Source: Marinilabilia sp. UBA5340 (GTDB taxonomy: Bacteria > Bacteroidota > Bacteroidia > Bacteroidales > Marinilabiliaceae). Taken from it: DNA of 64,000 bases. The stretch is from the NCBI GenBank assembly GCA_002411085.1, contig DHQK01000129.1:30950-94949 (forward strand), in the 5' to 3' direction. The position numbers and the translations under genes are program-made. Below, in pieces: positions 1 to 8,047 of the stretch. Within the stretch, counting starts at the first letter, position 1; every line of letters begins with the position of its first letter. The notes beneath the pieces were generated by a model. The model did no database searches. It worked only from the letters and a program-made list of their open reading frames with translations, and had not been told where the DNA came from.

Positions 1-626
1 ACTCTCTGGTGGATGCTGAAGAAATCAGATTGACCGGTTTTTTTGTCCGGGCAGAAAGAGATCGTAGTCTCAATTATTATAAAAAATACAGTAATCGTGA
101 ATTGACAGATGAATTAAAAGAGAAATGGGGAGCCTATATGGTTATTCCATCCAGTTTCAATGAAAATAAGCCCGGAAAAGACTTTCTGTGGATGTCACAG
201 GAAACACCTTTGATCAGTCAGGGTGTTTTTGTTTACTCTTTTGATTATACCGACTTTGATTCGTTTTCTGAAGCCAATCTTCTGAACAAAAGGGATTCGG
301 TATTGCAAATTAATGTTCCCGGGCCTTCAGAAGGGTCTTATATGGTGACAGAGGATCGGGTGCCGGTGACCTACAAACGGTTTGAACTGGGTGATCATCA
401 GGTGGTCGAAATGCGCGGTTTGTGGCGTGTTGAAGGAGATGTGATGGGAGGTCCGTTTGTGAGCCTTGCTCATATTGATCCGGAAAATGCAAGAGTGGTA
501 GTGACAGAAGGTTATGTATATGCTCCCGAAAAACCGGAAAAACGAAATCTTATGTGGCAACTTGATGCCATACTTTATTCGTTTAAGTTCCTGAATGACA
601 GTGATTCTGAAGGAGAGACAGAATGA
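1..626 (+). CDS. DUF4837-family protein, 5'-truncated by window edge
   Basis: The frame is open from the first base, so the true start lies upstream; the GTG at 9 is only an internal codon. About 207 residues are visible. The segments VEMRGLWRVEGDVMGGPF and GPSEGSYMV resemble the C-terminal part of the DUF4837 family, Bacteroidota proteins that are usually lipoproteins of about 330 residues. The signal peptide and lipobox, if present, would lie outside the window. No catalytic motif is visible and the function is unknown. The stop overlaps the next start in an ATGA arrangement, which implies translational coupling to the 125-residue protein and probably co-transcription with pdxA. The family assignment is from memory of the pattern and is moderately secure. 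Confidence 0.72.
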   Translation, partial: SLVDAEEIRLTGFFVRAERDRSLNYYKKYSNRELTDELKEKWGAYMVIPSSFNENKPGKDFLWMSQETPLISQGVFVYSFDYTDFDSFSEANLLNKRDSVLQINVPGPSEGSYMVTEDRVPVTYKRFELGDHQVVEMRGLWRVEGDVMGGPFVSLAHIDPENARVVVTEGYVYAPEKPEKRNLMWQLDAILYSFKFLNDSDSEGETE

Positions 627-1000
627 TGAATTATCCTTCACTGACAAACGATGATATTCGCAAAGCGGGCAAACGTGAAGATTTGATTCGTGAAACAGCA
701 CAGCAAATTGTTAAAGATTTTGCCGAGTTTAATTTGGATATTCATTTTTCCGGAAATGTCGGCGATTTCTACCATGAATTGTTCGGTCAAATGCAAAAAC
801 ATGTAGACCGGCTAATGGGTGAGAATGGCGAGCGGTTTTTCAATTTGCTTTATCGAATAGATGTTTCAGACAGCGAAGTGACAAGTTACCAGCAACAATT
901 TCCTGAGGTATCTTTGCCTGATGTTATTACAGAATTAATAATTCATCGGGAACTCAAAAAGATTTTGATCAGAGATTTCTTTCGAAACGGCAAAGCGTAA
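623..1000 (+). CDS. Hypothetical protein, 125 aa
   Basis: I do not recognise this gene. It encodes a small soluble protein with no signal peptide, membrane segment or cysteine. It is rich in charged, probably helical segments (KREDLIRETAQQIVKDF near the N-terminus, ELIIHRELKKILIRDFF at the C-terminus). The start ATG at 623 overlaps the stop of the upstream DUF4837-type gene; a second ATG follows directly at 626. Codon use matches the neighbours, and the ATGA junction with a 54-base gap to pdxA argues that it is a real gene in the same operon. A structural or regulatory role is possible, but nothing in the sequence shows one. Confidence 0.8.
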   Translation: MMNYPSLTNDDIRKAGKREDLIRETAQQIVKDFAEFNLDIHFSGNVGDFYHELFGQMQKHVDRLMGENGERFFNLLYRIDVSDSEVTSYQQQFPEVSLPDVITELIIHRELKKILIRDFFRNGKA

Positions 1001-1013
1001 AATTCCATATATA

Positions 1014-1034
1014 TCACATGTGTATCGCATGTGA
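1014..1034 (+). repeat. Inverted repeat just upstream of pdxA
   Basis: TCACATG (1014-1020) and CATGTGA (1028-1034) form a perfect 7-bp inverted repeat with a 7-base spacer. It covers the possible GTG start at 1031 and lies 3 bases before the ATG at 1037. It could be a DNA operator or a short mRNA hairpin. Its position favours the ATG at 1055 as the pdxA start. Confidence 0.4.
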
Positions 1035-1054
1035 CCATGAAAAAATCAGATACT

Positions 1055-2116
1055 ATGAGCACAGAGAAAGTAAAAGTTGCAATAACACAGGGAGACATAA
1101 ACGGAATCGGGTATGAAATAATTTTTAAAACTCTTGCCGATGCCAAAGTTTTGGAACTTTTTACCCCTGTTATTTATGGTTCTTCCAAAGTTGCCGCTTA
1201 TCATCGAAAGGCATTGAATATACCTAACTTCAGTTTGAACAGTATTAAATCAGGCGAAGAGGCCCATCCTAAAAGGGTGAATATTGTTAATTGTCTGGAA
1301 GACAATGTTCGGGTTGAACTTGGTAAGGCTACCGAAACCGGGGGACAGGCTGCCTTCTTAGCCCTGGAAAAAGCCGTTGAAGATTTGAAAAACGGGGCAG
1401 TAGATGTGTTGGTTACGGCTCCGCTAAATAAAAGTGCTGCCTATTCAGATTCTTTTAGTTTTCCCGGACATACAGAATACCTTGCCAATCAGTTCGGGAG
1501 TAAATCACATATAATGTTGATGGTGAGCTCTAAGTTGAAGGTGGGCGTGGTGACTGGCCATATTGCTTTAAAAGAGGTGGCCGAACAATTGACTATGGAA
1601 AAGATCCTTGATAAAATAAGGGTGCTTGACAAGACCCTGCGAGTGGATTTTACCATAAGGAAGCCCCGTATTGCCGTTCTTGGGGTTAACCCACATGCAG
1701 GTGATGATGGTTTGCTTGGGAATGAAGAAATTAATATTATTAAACCAGCCATTGAGGTTGCTCGTGAAGAAGGTATAATGGCACTGGGACCTTACCCTGC
1801 AGATGGTTTATTTGGTTCGGGAGATGTAGGTCGATTTGATGCAGTGCTGGCCATGTATCATGATCAGGGACTTGCTCCGTTCAAAAGTATTGCTTTTTCT
1901 GAAGGGGTTAATTTTACCGGTGGTCTGCCTATCGTTCGTACATCGCCTGATCATGGAACCGCTTTCGAAATAGCTGGAGAGAACAAGGCAGATGAAAGTT
2001 CTTTCAGAGAGGCTGTTTATCTTGCGATTGATGTGTTTAAACAACGAAATATGTACAAAGAGATTTCTGCTGACCCATTGAAGACAGCAGAGAGGTCAGA
2101 CTTTGAGAAAGACTAA
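1055..2116 (+). CDS. pdxA: 4-hydroxythreonine-4-phosphate dehydrogenase PdxA
   Basis: PdxA oxidises 4-phosphohydroxy-L-threonine with NAD in the DXP-dependent pathway to pyridoxal 5'-phosphate. The product is soluble and about 353 residues, normal for the family. Visible family motifs are AITQGDINGIGYEI at the N-terminus, PGHTEYLA and NPHAGDDGLLGNEE, and YHDQGLAPFK with histidines that ligand the divalent metal in this family. In-frame starts exist at 1031 (GTG), 1037 and 1055. I chose 1055 because an inverted repeat occupies 1014-1034 and an A-rich stretch, typical before Bacteroidota starts, lies between 1038 and 1044. The gene follows the 125-residue protein by 54 bases and ends at a strong terminator. 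Confidence 0.95.
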   Translation: MSTEKVKVAITQGDINGIGYEIIFKTLADAKVLELFTPVIYGSSKVAAYHRKALNIPNFSLNSIKSGEEAHPKRVNIVNCLEDNVRVELGKATETGGQAAFLALEKAVEDLKNGAVDVLVTAPLNKSAAYSDSFSFPGHTEYLANQFGSKSHIMLMVSSKLKVGVVTGHIALKEVAEQLTMEKILDKIRVLDKTLRVDFTIRKPRIAVLGVNPHAGDDGLLGNEEINIIKPAIEVAREEGIMALGPYPADGLFGSGDVGRFDAVLAMYHDQGLAPFKSIAFSEGVNFTGGLPIVRTSPDHGTAFEIAGENKADESSFREAVYLAIDVFKQRNMYKEISADPLKTAERSDFEKD

Positions 2117-2141
2117 TGTTTTTGCTCTTTCGCGATACAAA

Positions 2142-2178
2142 AAAGGCTGTCTTCATTGTGGAGACAGCCTTTCTTTTT
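2142..2178. terminator. Bidirectional intrinsic terminator between pdxA and lpxA
   Basis: An 11-bp perfect stem (AAAGGCTGTCT at 2142-2152 and AGACAGCCTTT at 2162-2172) with a 9-base loop is followed by CTTTTTT on the plus strand. On the minus strand it is followed by a T-rich tract from the A run at 2139-2144. It lies between two convergent genes, so it probably stops transcription from both sides. Confidence 0.9.
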
Positions 2179-2190
2179 TATTGATATTGT

Positions 2191-2988
2191 CTATCCATTC
2201 GAACTGTTATCAGGATTGTATCCTTTGATGATTCCCCGCTGAGAATTTTTGATGAAGAGGATTATTTCATCACGCTCGTCAGAAGCTGTTAATTCTGCTT
2301 CAATACGCTCAATGGCTTGTGTATTATTGAGTCCCTTCTGGAACATGAACCGATATATATCCTGAATATCCCGGATTTGTTCGTTTGTAAAATTCCTTCT
2401 TCTCAGGCCGATAGAATTTACCCCGGCATAAGAAACCGGCTCGCGTCCTGCTTTTACATAGGGAGGTACATCTTTGCTTACCAGTGTTCCGCCTGCCACC
2501 ATCACGTGTTTGCCAATGTGGACAAACTGATGAATGGCCGAAAGACCGCCCACAATAGCCCAGTCGTCAATTTTTACCTCGCCTGCCACTTGTACGCTGT
2601 TGACAAGAATAACATTGTTGCCTACTACACAATCGTGTGCTACGTGCACGTAAGCCATGAGCAGACAGTTGTTGCCTACCACCGTTTTTCCGCGAGAACT
2701 TGTTCCTCTATTGATGGTTACAAATTCGCGAATTGTCGTGTTGTCTCCGACGATGGCCAATGAGTCTTCGCCTTCGAACTTTAAATCCTGAGGTACCGCT
2801 GAAATTACGGCTCCGGGGAAAATATTACAGTTTTTACCAATCCGGGCTCCCTCAAGAATTGTTACGTTGGATCCTATCCTGGTGCCTTCGCCAATCTCCA
2901 CATTTTTGTCAATAGTAGCAAAGGGTTCGATGACTACGTTGGGGGCTATTTTGGCTTCGGGATGGATATATGCTAATGGTTGCTTCAT
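2191..2988 (-). CDS. lpxA: Acyl-ACP--UDP-N-acetylglucosamine O-acyltransferase LpxA
   Basis: LpxA catalyses the first, reversible step of lipid A synthesis, moving a 3-hydroxyacyl chain from ACP to the 3-OH of UDP-GlcNAc in the cytoplasm. The 265-residue product begins with a left-handed beta-helix of hexapeptide repeats (IAPNVVIEPF, IGSNVTILEG and so on). The catalytic histidine is H118 in VHVAHDC, followed by a C-terminal helical acyl-ACP binding region (ARRNFTNEQI-type segment, here LRRRNFTNEQ). It is the last gene of the minus-strand lpxD-lpxC/fabZ-lpxA group, 65 bases after lpxC/fabZ, and ends at the shared terminator with pdxA. Confidence 0.97.
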   Translation of the reverse strand: MKQPLAYIHPEAKIAPNVVIEPFATIDKNVEIGEGTRIGSNVTILEGARIGKNCNIFPGAVISAVPQDLKFEGEDSLAIVGDNTTIREFVTINRGTSSRGKTVVGNNCLLMAYVHVAHDCVVGNNVILVNSVQVAGEVKIDDWAIVGGLSAIHQFVHIGKHVMVAGGTLVSKDVPPYVKAGREPVSYAGVNSIGLRRRNFTNEQIRDIQDIYRFMFQKGLNNTQAIERIEAELTASDERDEIILFIKNSQRGIIKGYNPDNSSNG

Positions 2989-3053
2989 GTCTTTGGTTTT
3001 GTGTGTAAATGAAGGGGCAATATTTTATTGAGTCGTTGCCACCCCTTTTCCTT

Positions 3054-4451
3054 TTATTTGTTTTTTGCAATTTGGGCCATAAACTCACCCTCAGCAACAA
3101 TGCAATCTCCAACAAAGGCTGTTCCTTTCATGTTGGCAACTCCTCTTCTTATTTCTGTCATTAGTTCCAGTTTGAAAACGATCGTATCACCGGGCACCAC
3201 CTTCTTCCGGAATTTGATGTTGTCAATTTTCAGGAAATAAGTGCTGTATTTTTTTGGTTCATCAACCTGACTTAGTACCAGAATCCCTCCGATTTGAGCC
3301 ATGGCTTCCACCTGAAGAACTCCCGGCATAACAGGCTCTTCGGGGAAATGACCTACGAAGAAGGGTTCATTCATGGTTACGTTTTTCACCCCGATGATGG
3401 TTTTTGCCTGAAGGTCAATAATCTTGTCAACCAGCAGGAACGGGGGACGATGAGGTAAGAGTTTCTTTATTTCGTTGATGTCAAAAACAGGATCCGCGTT
3501 GGGATCGTATTCCGGGGCATCTGCTTTCATCTGCCGCCTTTTGATCTCTTTACGTATGGTTTTGGCAAATTCAGCATTGATTTTATGTCCCGGCTTGTTG
3601 GCGATGATTCGACCCTTAATTGGCATCCCTGCAAGTGTAAGGTCTCCGATCACATCGAGTAGTTTGTGACGCGCAGGTTCGTTGGCGTGTCGAAGCTCCA
3701 GATTGTTTAGGATACCGATGGGTTTTACCTCTACCGATGGTTTGTTGAAAAGTGCAGCCAGCCTGTCAAGCTCTTCCTGTTTCACCTCTTTGTCAATGAT
3801 GATGATTGCATTATCCAGATCACCTCCTTTGATCAGGTTGTTTTTAAGAAGAGGTTCCAGTTCGTGCAGAAAAACAAACGTGCGACAATTGCTGATTTCT
3901 GATTCGAAATCTTCCAGTTTTTCCAGGTTTGCATACTGATTGGAGAGCAACATGGATTTGTTGAAAGAAATCATGGCCTGATAAGTCTGCCCATCCTCAG
4001 GAATCGCAACAACAGAACTCCCTGTTTCAGGGTCTTCCACCACCATTTTTTCTTTGACGATAAAGTATTCCCGGTCTTCTTCCTGTTCTTCGATGCCCAC
4101 CTCTTTTATGGCTTCTACGAAATGGTAAGCACTGCCATCCAGGATAGGCGCTTCAGGGCCGTCCACTTCAATCATGCAGTTGTCAATTCCCATTCCTCTC
4201 AATGCTGCCAGGCAGTGTTCGATGGTGCTAATGCGCGCATCGTTTTCCTCCAGAACAGTTCCTCTTTCAGTGAATACCACATTGTCGGCAAGTGCGCGGA
4301 TAACTGGTGTATTTTCAAGGTCGGTTCGTTTAAAAGAAAACCCCGAGTTGGCCGGGGCAGGATTTAGTGTGAGTGTAACTTCCGCTCCGGTATGAAGCCC
4401 GGTGCCTTTTAACGAAGTAGCTTTTTGAATGGTTCTTTGTTTTTCTGACAT
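3054..4451 (-). CDS. lpxC/fabZ: Bifunctional LpxC-FabZ: UDP-3-O-acyl-GlcNAc deacetylase and 3-hydroxyacyl-ACP dehydratase
   Basis: This one polypeptide of 465 residues carries two enzymes. Residues 1-about 310 are LpxC, the zinc deacetylase that commits the cell to lipid A; predicted zinc ligands are H79 (STIEHC), H262 and D266 (RHKLLDVIGD). Residues about 325-465 are FabZ, the dehydratase of fatty acid elongation, with the catalytic pair H368 (GHFPEEP) and E382 (VEAMAQ). The fusion is established for Bacteroidota and joins two steps that compete for 3-hydroxyacyl-ACP. An ATG exists at 4487, but the sequence before MSEKQRTIQK at 4451 is not LpxC-like, so 4451 is preferred. It lies 58 bases after lpxD. 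Confidence 0.96.
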   Translation of the reverse strand: MSEKQRTIQKATSLKGTGLHTGAEVTLTLNPAPANSGFSFKRTDLENTPVIRALADNVVFTERGTVLEENDARISTIEHCLAALRGMGIDNCMIEVDGPEAPILDGSAYHFVEAIKEVGIEEQEEDREYFIVKEKMVVEDPETGSSVVAIPEDGQTYQAMISFNKSMLLSNQYANLEKLEDFESEISNCRTFVFLHELEPLLKNNLIKGGDLDNAIIIIDKEVKQEELDRLAALFNKPSVEVKPIGILNNLELRHANEPARHKLLDVIGDLTLAGMPIKGRIIANKPGHKINAEFAKTIRKEIKRRQMKADAPEYDPNADPVFDINEIKKLLPHRPPFLLVDKIIDLQAKTIIGVKNVTMNEPFFVGHFPEEPVMPGVLQVEAMAQIGGILVLSQVDEPKKYSTYFLKIDNIKFRKKVVPGDTIVFKLELMTEIRRGVANMKGTAFVGDCIVAEGEFMAQIAKNK

Positions 4452-4509
4452 AGTAACTATCATTAAGACGAAATTGCCTTGTGGCACATTTGGTTTATGT
4501 GTCTGTGGC

Positions 4510-5538
4510 CTATTTTCCTGATACTTTTTTCTCTATTTCCTGAAGTTGCTGGTAAATGGAAGGCAACTTCCTGAATATTACATAAGATTTGTTGTACTGC
4601 ATGGCATCCATGGCAGGAGATCCCATCATTACCGTTCCTTTTTTGGGAATGCTTTTGCCCACACCTGTCTGAGCAGCCAGCTTAACCTGATCGGCTACTT
4701 TCAGATGTCCGGCTATACCTACCTGACCTCCAAACATGCAGTTTTTTCCTATTTTAGTACTCCCGGCGATGCCTGTCTGAGCCGCAATTACAGTATTGGA
4801 TCCCACCTCTACATTATGGGCTATTTGCACCAGATTATCTACTTTGGCACCCCGGCGCACAATTGTTGCACCCATAGTGGCTCTGTCAATCGTTGTATTG
4901 GCACCAATTTCTACGTAGTCTTCGATGACCACATTTCCAACCTGGGGGATTTTCTGGTATTCTCCCTCAGGGCCCGGGGCAAATCCAAATCCGTCCGATC
5001 CGATGACTGCACCGGCATGGACAATACAGGTTTTTCCGATTTTACAATGTTTATATATCTTGGCACCGGCATAAATAATGGTGTTGTCACCTATTTCAAC
5101 TCCTTCGCCAATGAAAGCACCGGGCCAAATTTGTACATTATTGCCGATTTTTGCTTTTTCGCTGATGTACGCAAATGCACCGACATAGGCAAACTCACCA
5201 ACGGTGGCTGTCTGATCTATGAAGGAGGGTTGTTCTATTCCGGTCTTTTTGGGCAAAGAACTTTCGTATAGCTGAAGGAGTTTGGCCAGTGCCTGATAAG
5301 CGTCTTCAACTCTTATTAGGGTGGCTTTAATCTGACCCTCTGGCTTGAAACTGTTGTTGACAATAACTACCGATGCTTCAGTGTTATATATGTGCTGTTC
5401 GTACTTGGGATTGGCGAGAAATGTCAGTGTCTCCGGACGACCTTCTTCTATTTTGGATACGTCACGGATAACCTGATTGGCATCTCCATCCACTTTCCCG
5501 TTAATGAGTTCAGCAATCTGTTGGGCAGTAAATTCCAT
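4510..5538 (-). CDS. lpxD: UDP-3-O-(3-hydroxyacyl)glucosamine N-acyltransferase LpxD
   Basis: LpxD adds the second, N-linked 3-hydroxyacyl chain in lipid A synthesis, directly after LpxC. The 342-residue protein has the usual three parts. These are an N-terminal uridine-binding domain (residues 1-about 100), a hexapeptide-repeat beta-helix (about 105-305, for example [10 protein letters not shown] and [10 protein letters not shown]) with catalytic H241 in [11 protein letters not shown], and a short C-terminal helix. The [13 protein letters not shown] segment near 174-186 is also typical. Gene order lpxD, lpxC/fabZ, lpxA on the minus strand matches other Bacteroidota. The upstream 302 bases separate it from the HD-domain gene. 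Confidence 0.97.
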   Translation of the reverse strand: MEFTAQQIAELINGKVDGDANQVIRDVSKIEEGRPETLTFLANPKYEQHIYNTEASVVIVNNSFKPEGQIKATLIRVEDAYQALAKLLQLYESSLPKKTGIEQPSFIDQTATVGEFAYVGAFAYISEKAKIGNNVQIWPGAFIGEGVEIGDNTIIYAGAKIYKHCKIGKTCIVHAGAVIGSDGFGFAPGPEGEYQKIPQVGNVVIEDYVEIGANTTIDRATMGATIVRRGAKVDNLVQIAHNVEVGSNTVIAAQTGIAGSTKIGKNCMFGGQVGIAGHLKVADQVKLAAQTGVGKSIPKKGTVMMGSPAMDAMQYNKSYVIFRKLPSIYQQLQEIEKKVSGK

Positions 5539-5840
5539 GTTGAAAAATTTGGCACAAAACTAATAAATATATCCTTTGGTGTAAAATAATGTTTGAATCG
5601 CTGACCTTTTTAGATCCAAATTTAAGGATGAAACGTTTGTTTAAATCATTAAAGATAACAATTGACCGGATGAAGCGGTTTGTAAATGAGGATGAAAAAA
5701 CATGCATGATAAATTCAATGCCGGCATTGGTCTGTTATATTTTATGTCGATAAAATGGGGCGGGCAGGTGTTTAAATCCTGGATTTGGGTATTTCCCCTT
5801 TAAGATTTTACTTTTTGATGCATTATGATTTTAGTGGCTG
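5539..5840. other. 302-base gap between lpxD and the HD-domain gene
   Basis: The gap is AT-rich. I see no RNA gene, no strong hairpin and no convincing gene. A 42-codon plus-strand frame (5628-5756) is present but is not supported. The region presumably holds the lpxD promoter on the minus strand, but I could not find a clear TTTG/TAnnTTTG pair. Confidence 0.4.
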
Positions 5841-7103
5841 TTATTTGGGATAGCAAAGTATATACTTGCTCACCGGCTTGGAAAGGGCTGTGTGGTCAAG
5901 CATGTCTGAAGCCCGCGAAATGTCTTTGGTACTTCCGTCTTTGTAGATAATGTTGATGTTTTCACCTCCTGTTTTGTAGGTACTGTTTGAGACATGGTCC
6001 GTAAAAACGAAATAACTCATCTCTTCCGTCGAAAGGCCAAAAAGCTCTTTTTTTTCTTCTTTATGACGTTCTATAAGTTCATCCGAAAAAGGCGTGTCTG
6101 AAACTTCAATTCGTAACAGTTTTCGATCCAGGATGCTTGCCGACAGGCACGCCAGGACTCGGTCATCATGATTTCTCCATATTTTTAGTGCGCTCATGAT
6201 GTCGTTGTCATCCAGAATGGTGAAATCATCCAGGATTTTGGGGTTGGTAAGAAAGTCTTTCTTGCAAAATCGATTCCGGAGAAATGTTTCCAAAAAAGGA
6301 GTGGCCGGAACTTCTTTCCCAAGTAGCGATAATTCTCTGGCTCTTTTTAATGCATTGATAAGCATTTTTTCTGCTACCAGGGCTGTTTTGTGGAGGTAGA
6401 CCTGCCAATACATTAGTCGGCGGGCCACCAGAAATTTTTCGATAGAATAGATGCCTTTGCCTTCAACTACCAGTTCATTGTTTTTTATTTCCAGCATCTT
6501 AATGATTCGATCTGATCCGATGACACCTTCGGATACTCCGGAAAAGAAGCTGTCTCTTTTCAGGTAATCCAGACGATCCACGTCCAGTTGGCTGGATACC
6601 AACTGGTGAAGGAAAAGTTTTCCGGTATTTCCTTTAAATATTTCAATAGCAGCAGATAATTGTCCGTTAAAATGCTCGTTGAGCCGCTCCATCAGTAATA
6701 AAGAGATATCTTCGTGATCAAGGCTTTCGATGAGGGTTTGTTCCAATGCATGCGAAAACGGACCGTGTCCCAGATCATGCATGAGGATGGCTGCATGTGC
6801 TGCGATGGATTCTTCGTCCGATATTTGGTGGCCTTTGTTGCGAAGAACGGTAATGGCTGTTCCCATCAGATAAAAGGCTCCAAGCGTATGCTGGAAGCGG
6901 GTGTGAACTGCACCGGGGTAAACCAGGGACGTAAGCCCCAGTTGTTTGATTCTGCGCAAACGCTGAATGTAAGGATGTTCTATGAGCTCGAAGAGAATGT
7001 TGTCAGGGATGCTGATAAACCCGTGTACCGGGTCATTGACAATTTTTCGCTGGTTGTATGGTTGTGGTGTATTCAATGTTTTCTTGCTGGTTTTGTGATA
7101 CAA
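5841..7103 (-). CDS. HD-domain phosphohydrolase, COG1078 type
   Basis: This 420-residue protein belongs to the HD superfamily related to SAMHD1 and dGTP triphosphohydrolases. The metal-binding signature is visible: H72 (HTRFQH), H109-D110 (ILMHDLGHGPFSH) and an aspartate of the SSQLDVDRLDY segment (D174-D179). The opening VNDPVHGFISIPD and RLRRIKQLG are family hallmarks. The substrate is probably a nucleotide, but the sequence does not prove dGTP. The gene commonly precedes lpxD in Bacteroidota genomes (from memory), and does so here, though a 302-base gap leaves co-transcription uncertain. The start at 7103 gives about 20 residues before the conserved core. Not secreted; cytosolic. Confidence 0.88.
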   Translation of the reverse strand: MYHKTSKKTLNTPQPYNQRKIVNDPVHGFISIPDNILFELIEHPYIQRLRRIKQLGLTSLVYPGAVHTRFQHTLGAFYLMGTAITVLRNKGHQISDEESIAAHAAILMHDLGHGPFSHALEQTLIESLDHEDISLLLMERLNEHFNGQLSAAIEIFKGNTGKLFLHQLVSSQLDVDRLDYLKRDSFFSGVSEGVIGSDRIIKMLEIKNNELVVEGKGIYSIEKFLVARRLMYWQVYLHKTALVAEKMLINALKRARELSLLGKEVPATPFLETFLRNRFCKKDFLTNPKILDDFTILDDNDIMSALKIWRNHDDRVLACLSASILDRKLLRIEVSDTPFSDELIERHKEEKKELFGLSTEEMSYFVFTDHVSNSTYKTGGENINIIYKDGSTKDISRASDMLDHTALSKPVSKYILCYPK

Positions 7104-7419
7104 AGAAAAACATTCGGATCGAATAGTACAAATAGCACATTTTATTCCAGCCGGTCAAAAAAAATGTTTGTAGTCATTTCTCTGTGGTGAGATGGTTTGC
7201 TATCCAAAAATTCGCATAGACTTATTTGAGAAATCCCTCTATTCCCAAAGGATTCAATTAAGTAAAATTTGTCATGTTTGTCTTATGCTTCATTCAAATG
7301 ATTGATTTTCTAAATCGGCGTTTACTTAATTTTCCCCAAAGGTTTCCAGAGAAAAATGTAAAACCGTTGCGAAAATTAGGTGTCATATCAAAATGATTTG
7401 ATTTTTAGGAGGAAAGGTT
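7104..7419. other. Divergent intergenic region between the HD-domain gene and rimP
   Basis: About 316 AT-rich bases lie between two divergently transcribed units. The plus-strand promoter of rimP sits at its right edge (7420-7451). I could not place a clear promoter for the minus-strand HD gene, and I see no RNA gene or coding frame. Confidence 0.4.
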
Positions 7420-7451
7420 TTTGCATATTTGTTTGTCATTCCTTATCTTTG
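7420..7451 (+). promoter_or_regulatory. Bacteroidota-type promoter of rimP-nusA-infB
   Basis: TTTG at 7420-7423 and TATCTTTG at 7444-7451 with a 20-base spacer match the Bacteroidota primary-sigma consensus (-33 TTTG, -7 TAnnTTTG). The predicted start of transcription is near 7458, giving a leader of about 55 bases before rimP. Confidence 0.75.
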
Positions 7452-7474
7452 CACCGGTTTTCACAGTAAGTGGG

Positions 7475-7501
7475 TAGGGGACAAGGGTCCCCTATTTTAT
7501 T
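7475..7501 (+). terminator. Leader hairpin with U-tract ahead of rimP (candidate attenuator)
   Basis: TAGGGGAC (7475-7482) and GTCCCCTA (7487-7494) form a perfect 8-bp GC-rich stem with a 4-base loop, followed at once by TTTTATT. It lies between the predicted transcription start and the rimP start codon, so it would act as a premature terminator inside the leader. A four-codon frame (ATG at 7503, stop TGA overlapping the rimP ATG at 7514) follows it. Confidence 0.6.
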
Positions 7502-7513
7502 AATGGCTTGTCT

Positions 7514-7978
7514 ATGATAGTAAAAAAACAAATAATGGGCCTGATTGCCGACAAGCTGGAGGCAGACGGGTTTTTTCCGGTGGAAGTGACCGTGAAGCCC
7601 GGAAACAGGATTGAGATTTTGATCGACAGTAAAAATGGAGTTCCCATTGAGTATTGTGTTGAGATCTCCAGATTGGTAGAGCATTCATTCGATCGGGAGC
7701 AAGAGGATTTTGAATTAGAAGTCTCCTCTCCGGGTATAGGGCAGCCGTTTAAAGTTGTGGATCAGTATCACAAATGTTTGGACAGGCCTGTAGAAGTAAT
7801 GGATAAAGAGGGGAAGATTCAAAAAGGAATACTTGAAGAAGTGAATGATGATGGTTTTGTCGTTAAAGAAGAAAAAATGGTGAAACCTGAAGGAAAAAAG
7901 AAAAAAGAGTTGCAGGTTTTGCATCATCAGTTTAGTTTTGAGGATGTAAAGCGGGTTAAAGAGATTCTGACTTTGTAA
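7514..7978 (+). CDS. rimP: Ribosome maturation factor RimP
   Basis: RimP assists assembly of the 30S ribosomal subunit. The protein has 154 residues, with an N-terminal alpha/beta domain (SRLVEHSFDREQEDFELEVSSPGI near 55-78, interrupted here only in quotation) and a C-terminal SH3-like barrel that ends in a Lys-rich insertion (KPEGKKKKEL). The LEVSSPGI motif is the family signature. A TTG at 7508 is in frame, but the ATG at 7514 is preferred. It is the first gene of rimP-nusA-infB, a linkage conserved across bacteria, and is expressed from the promoter and leader described at 7420-7501. Confidence 0.95.
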   Translation: MIVKKQIMGLIADKLEADGFFPVEVTVKPGNRIEILIDSKNGVPIEYCVEISRLVEHSFDREQEDFELEVSSPGIGQPFKVVDQYHKCLDRPVEVMDKEGKIQKGILEEVNDDGFVVKEEKMVKPEGKKKKELQVLHHQFSFEDVKRVKEILTL

Positions 7979-8047
7979 GTTTGAAACCAAATATTCCGGC
8001 AAACCGGATTAAGCAGATAAAAAAAGAACGAACATACTACAACAGCG

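Noticed and set aside
5628..5756. 42-codon plus-strand open frame with AGG just before the ATG
   Set aside because: Short, unlike any family I know, in an AT-rich gap, and the AGG touches the ATG, which is too close for a ribosome site.
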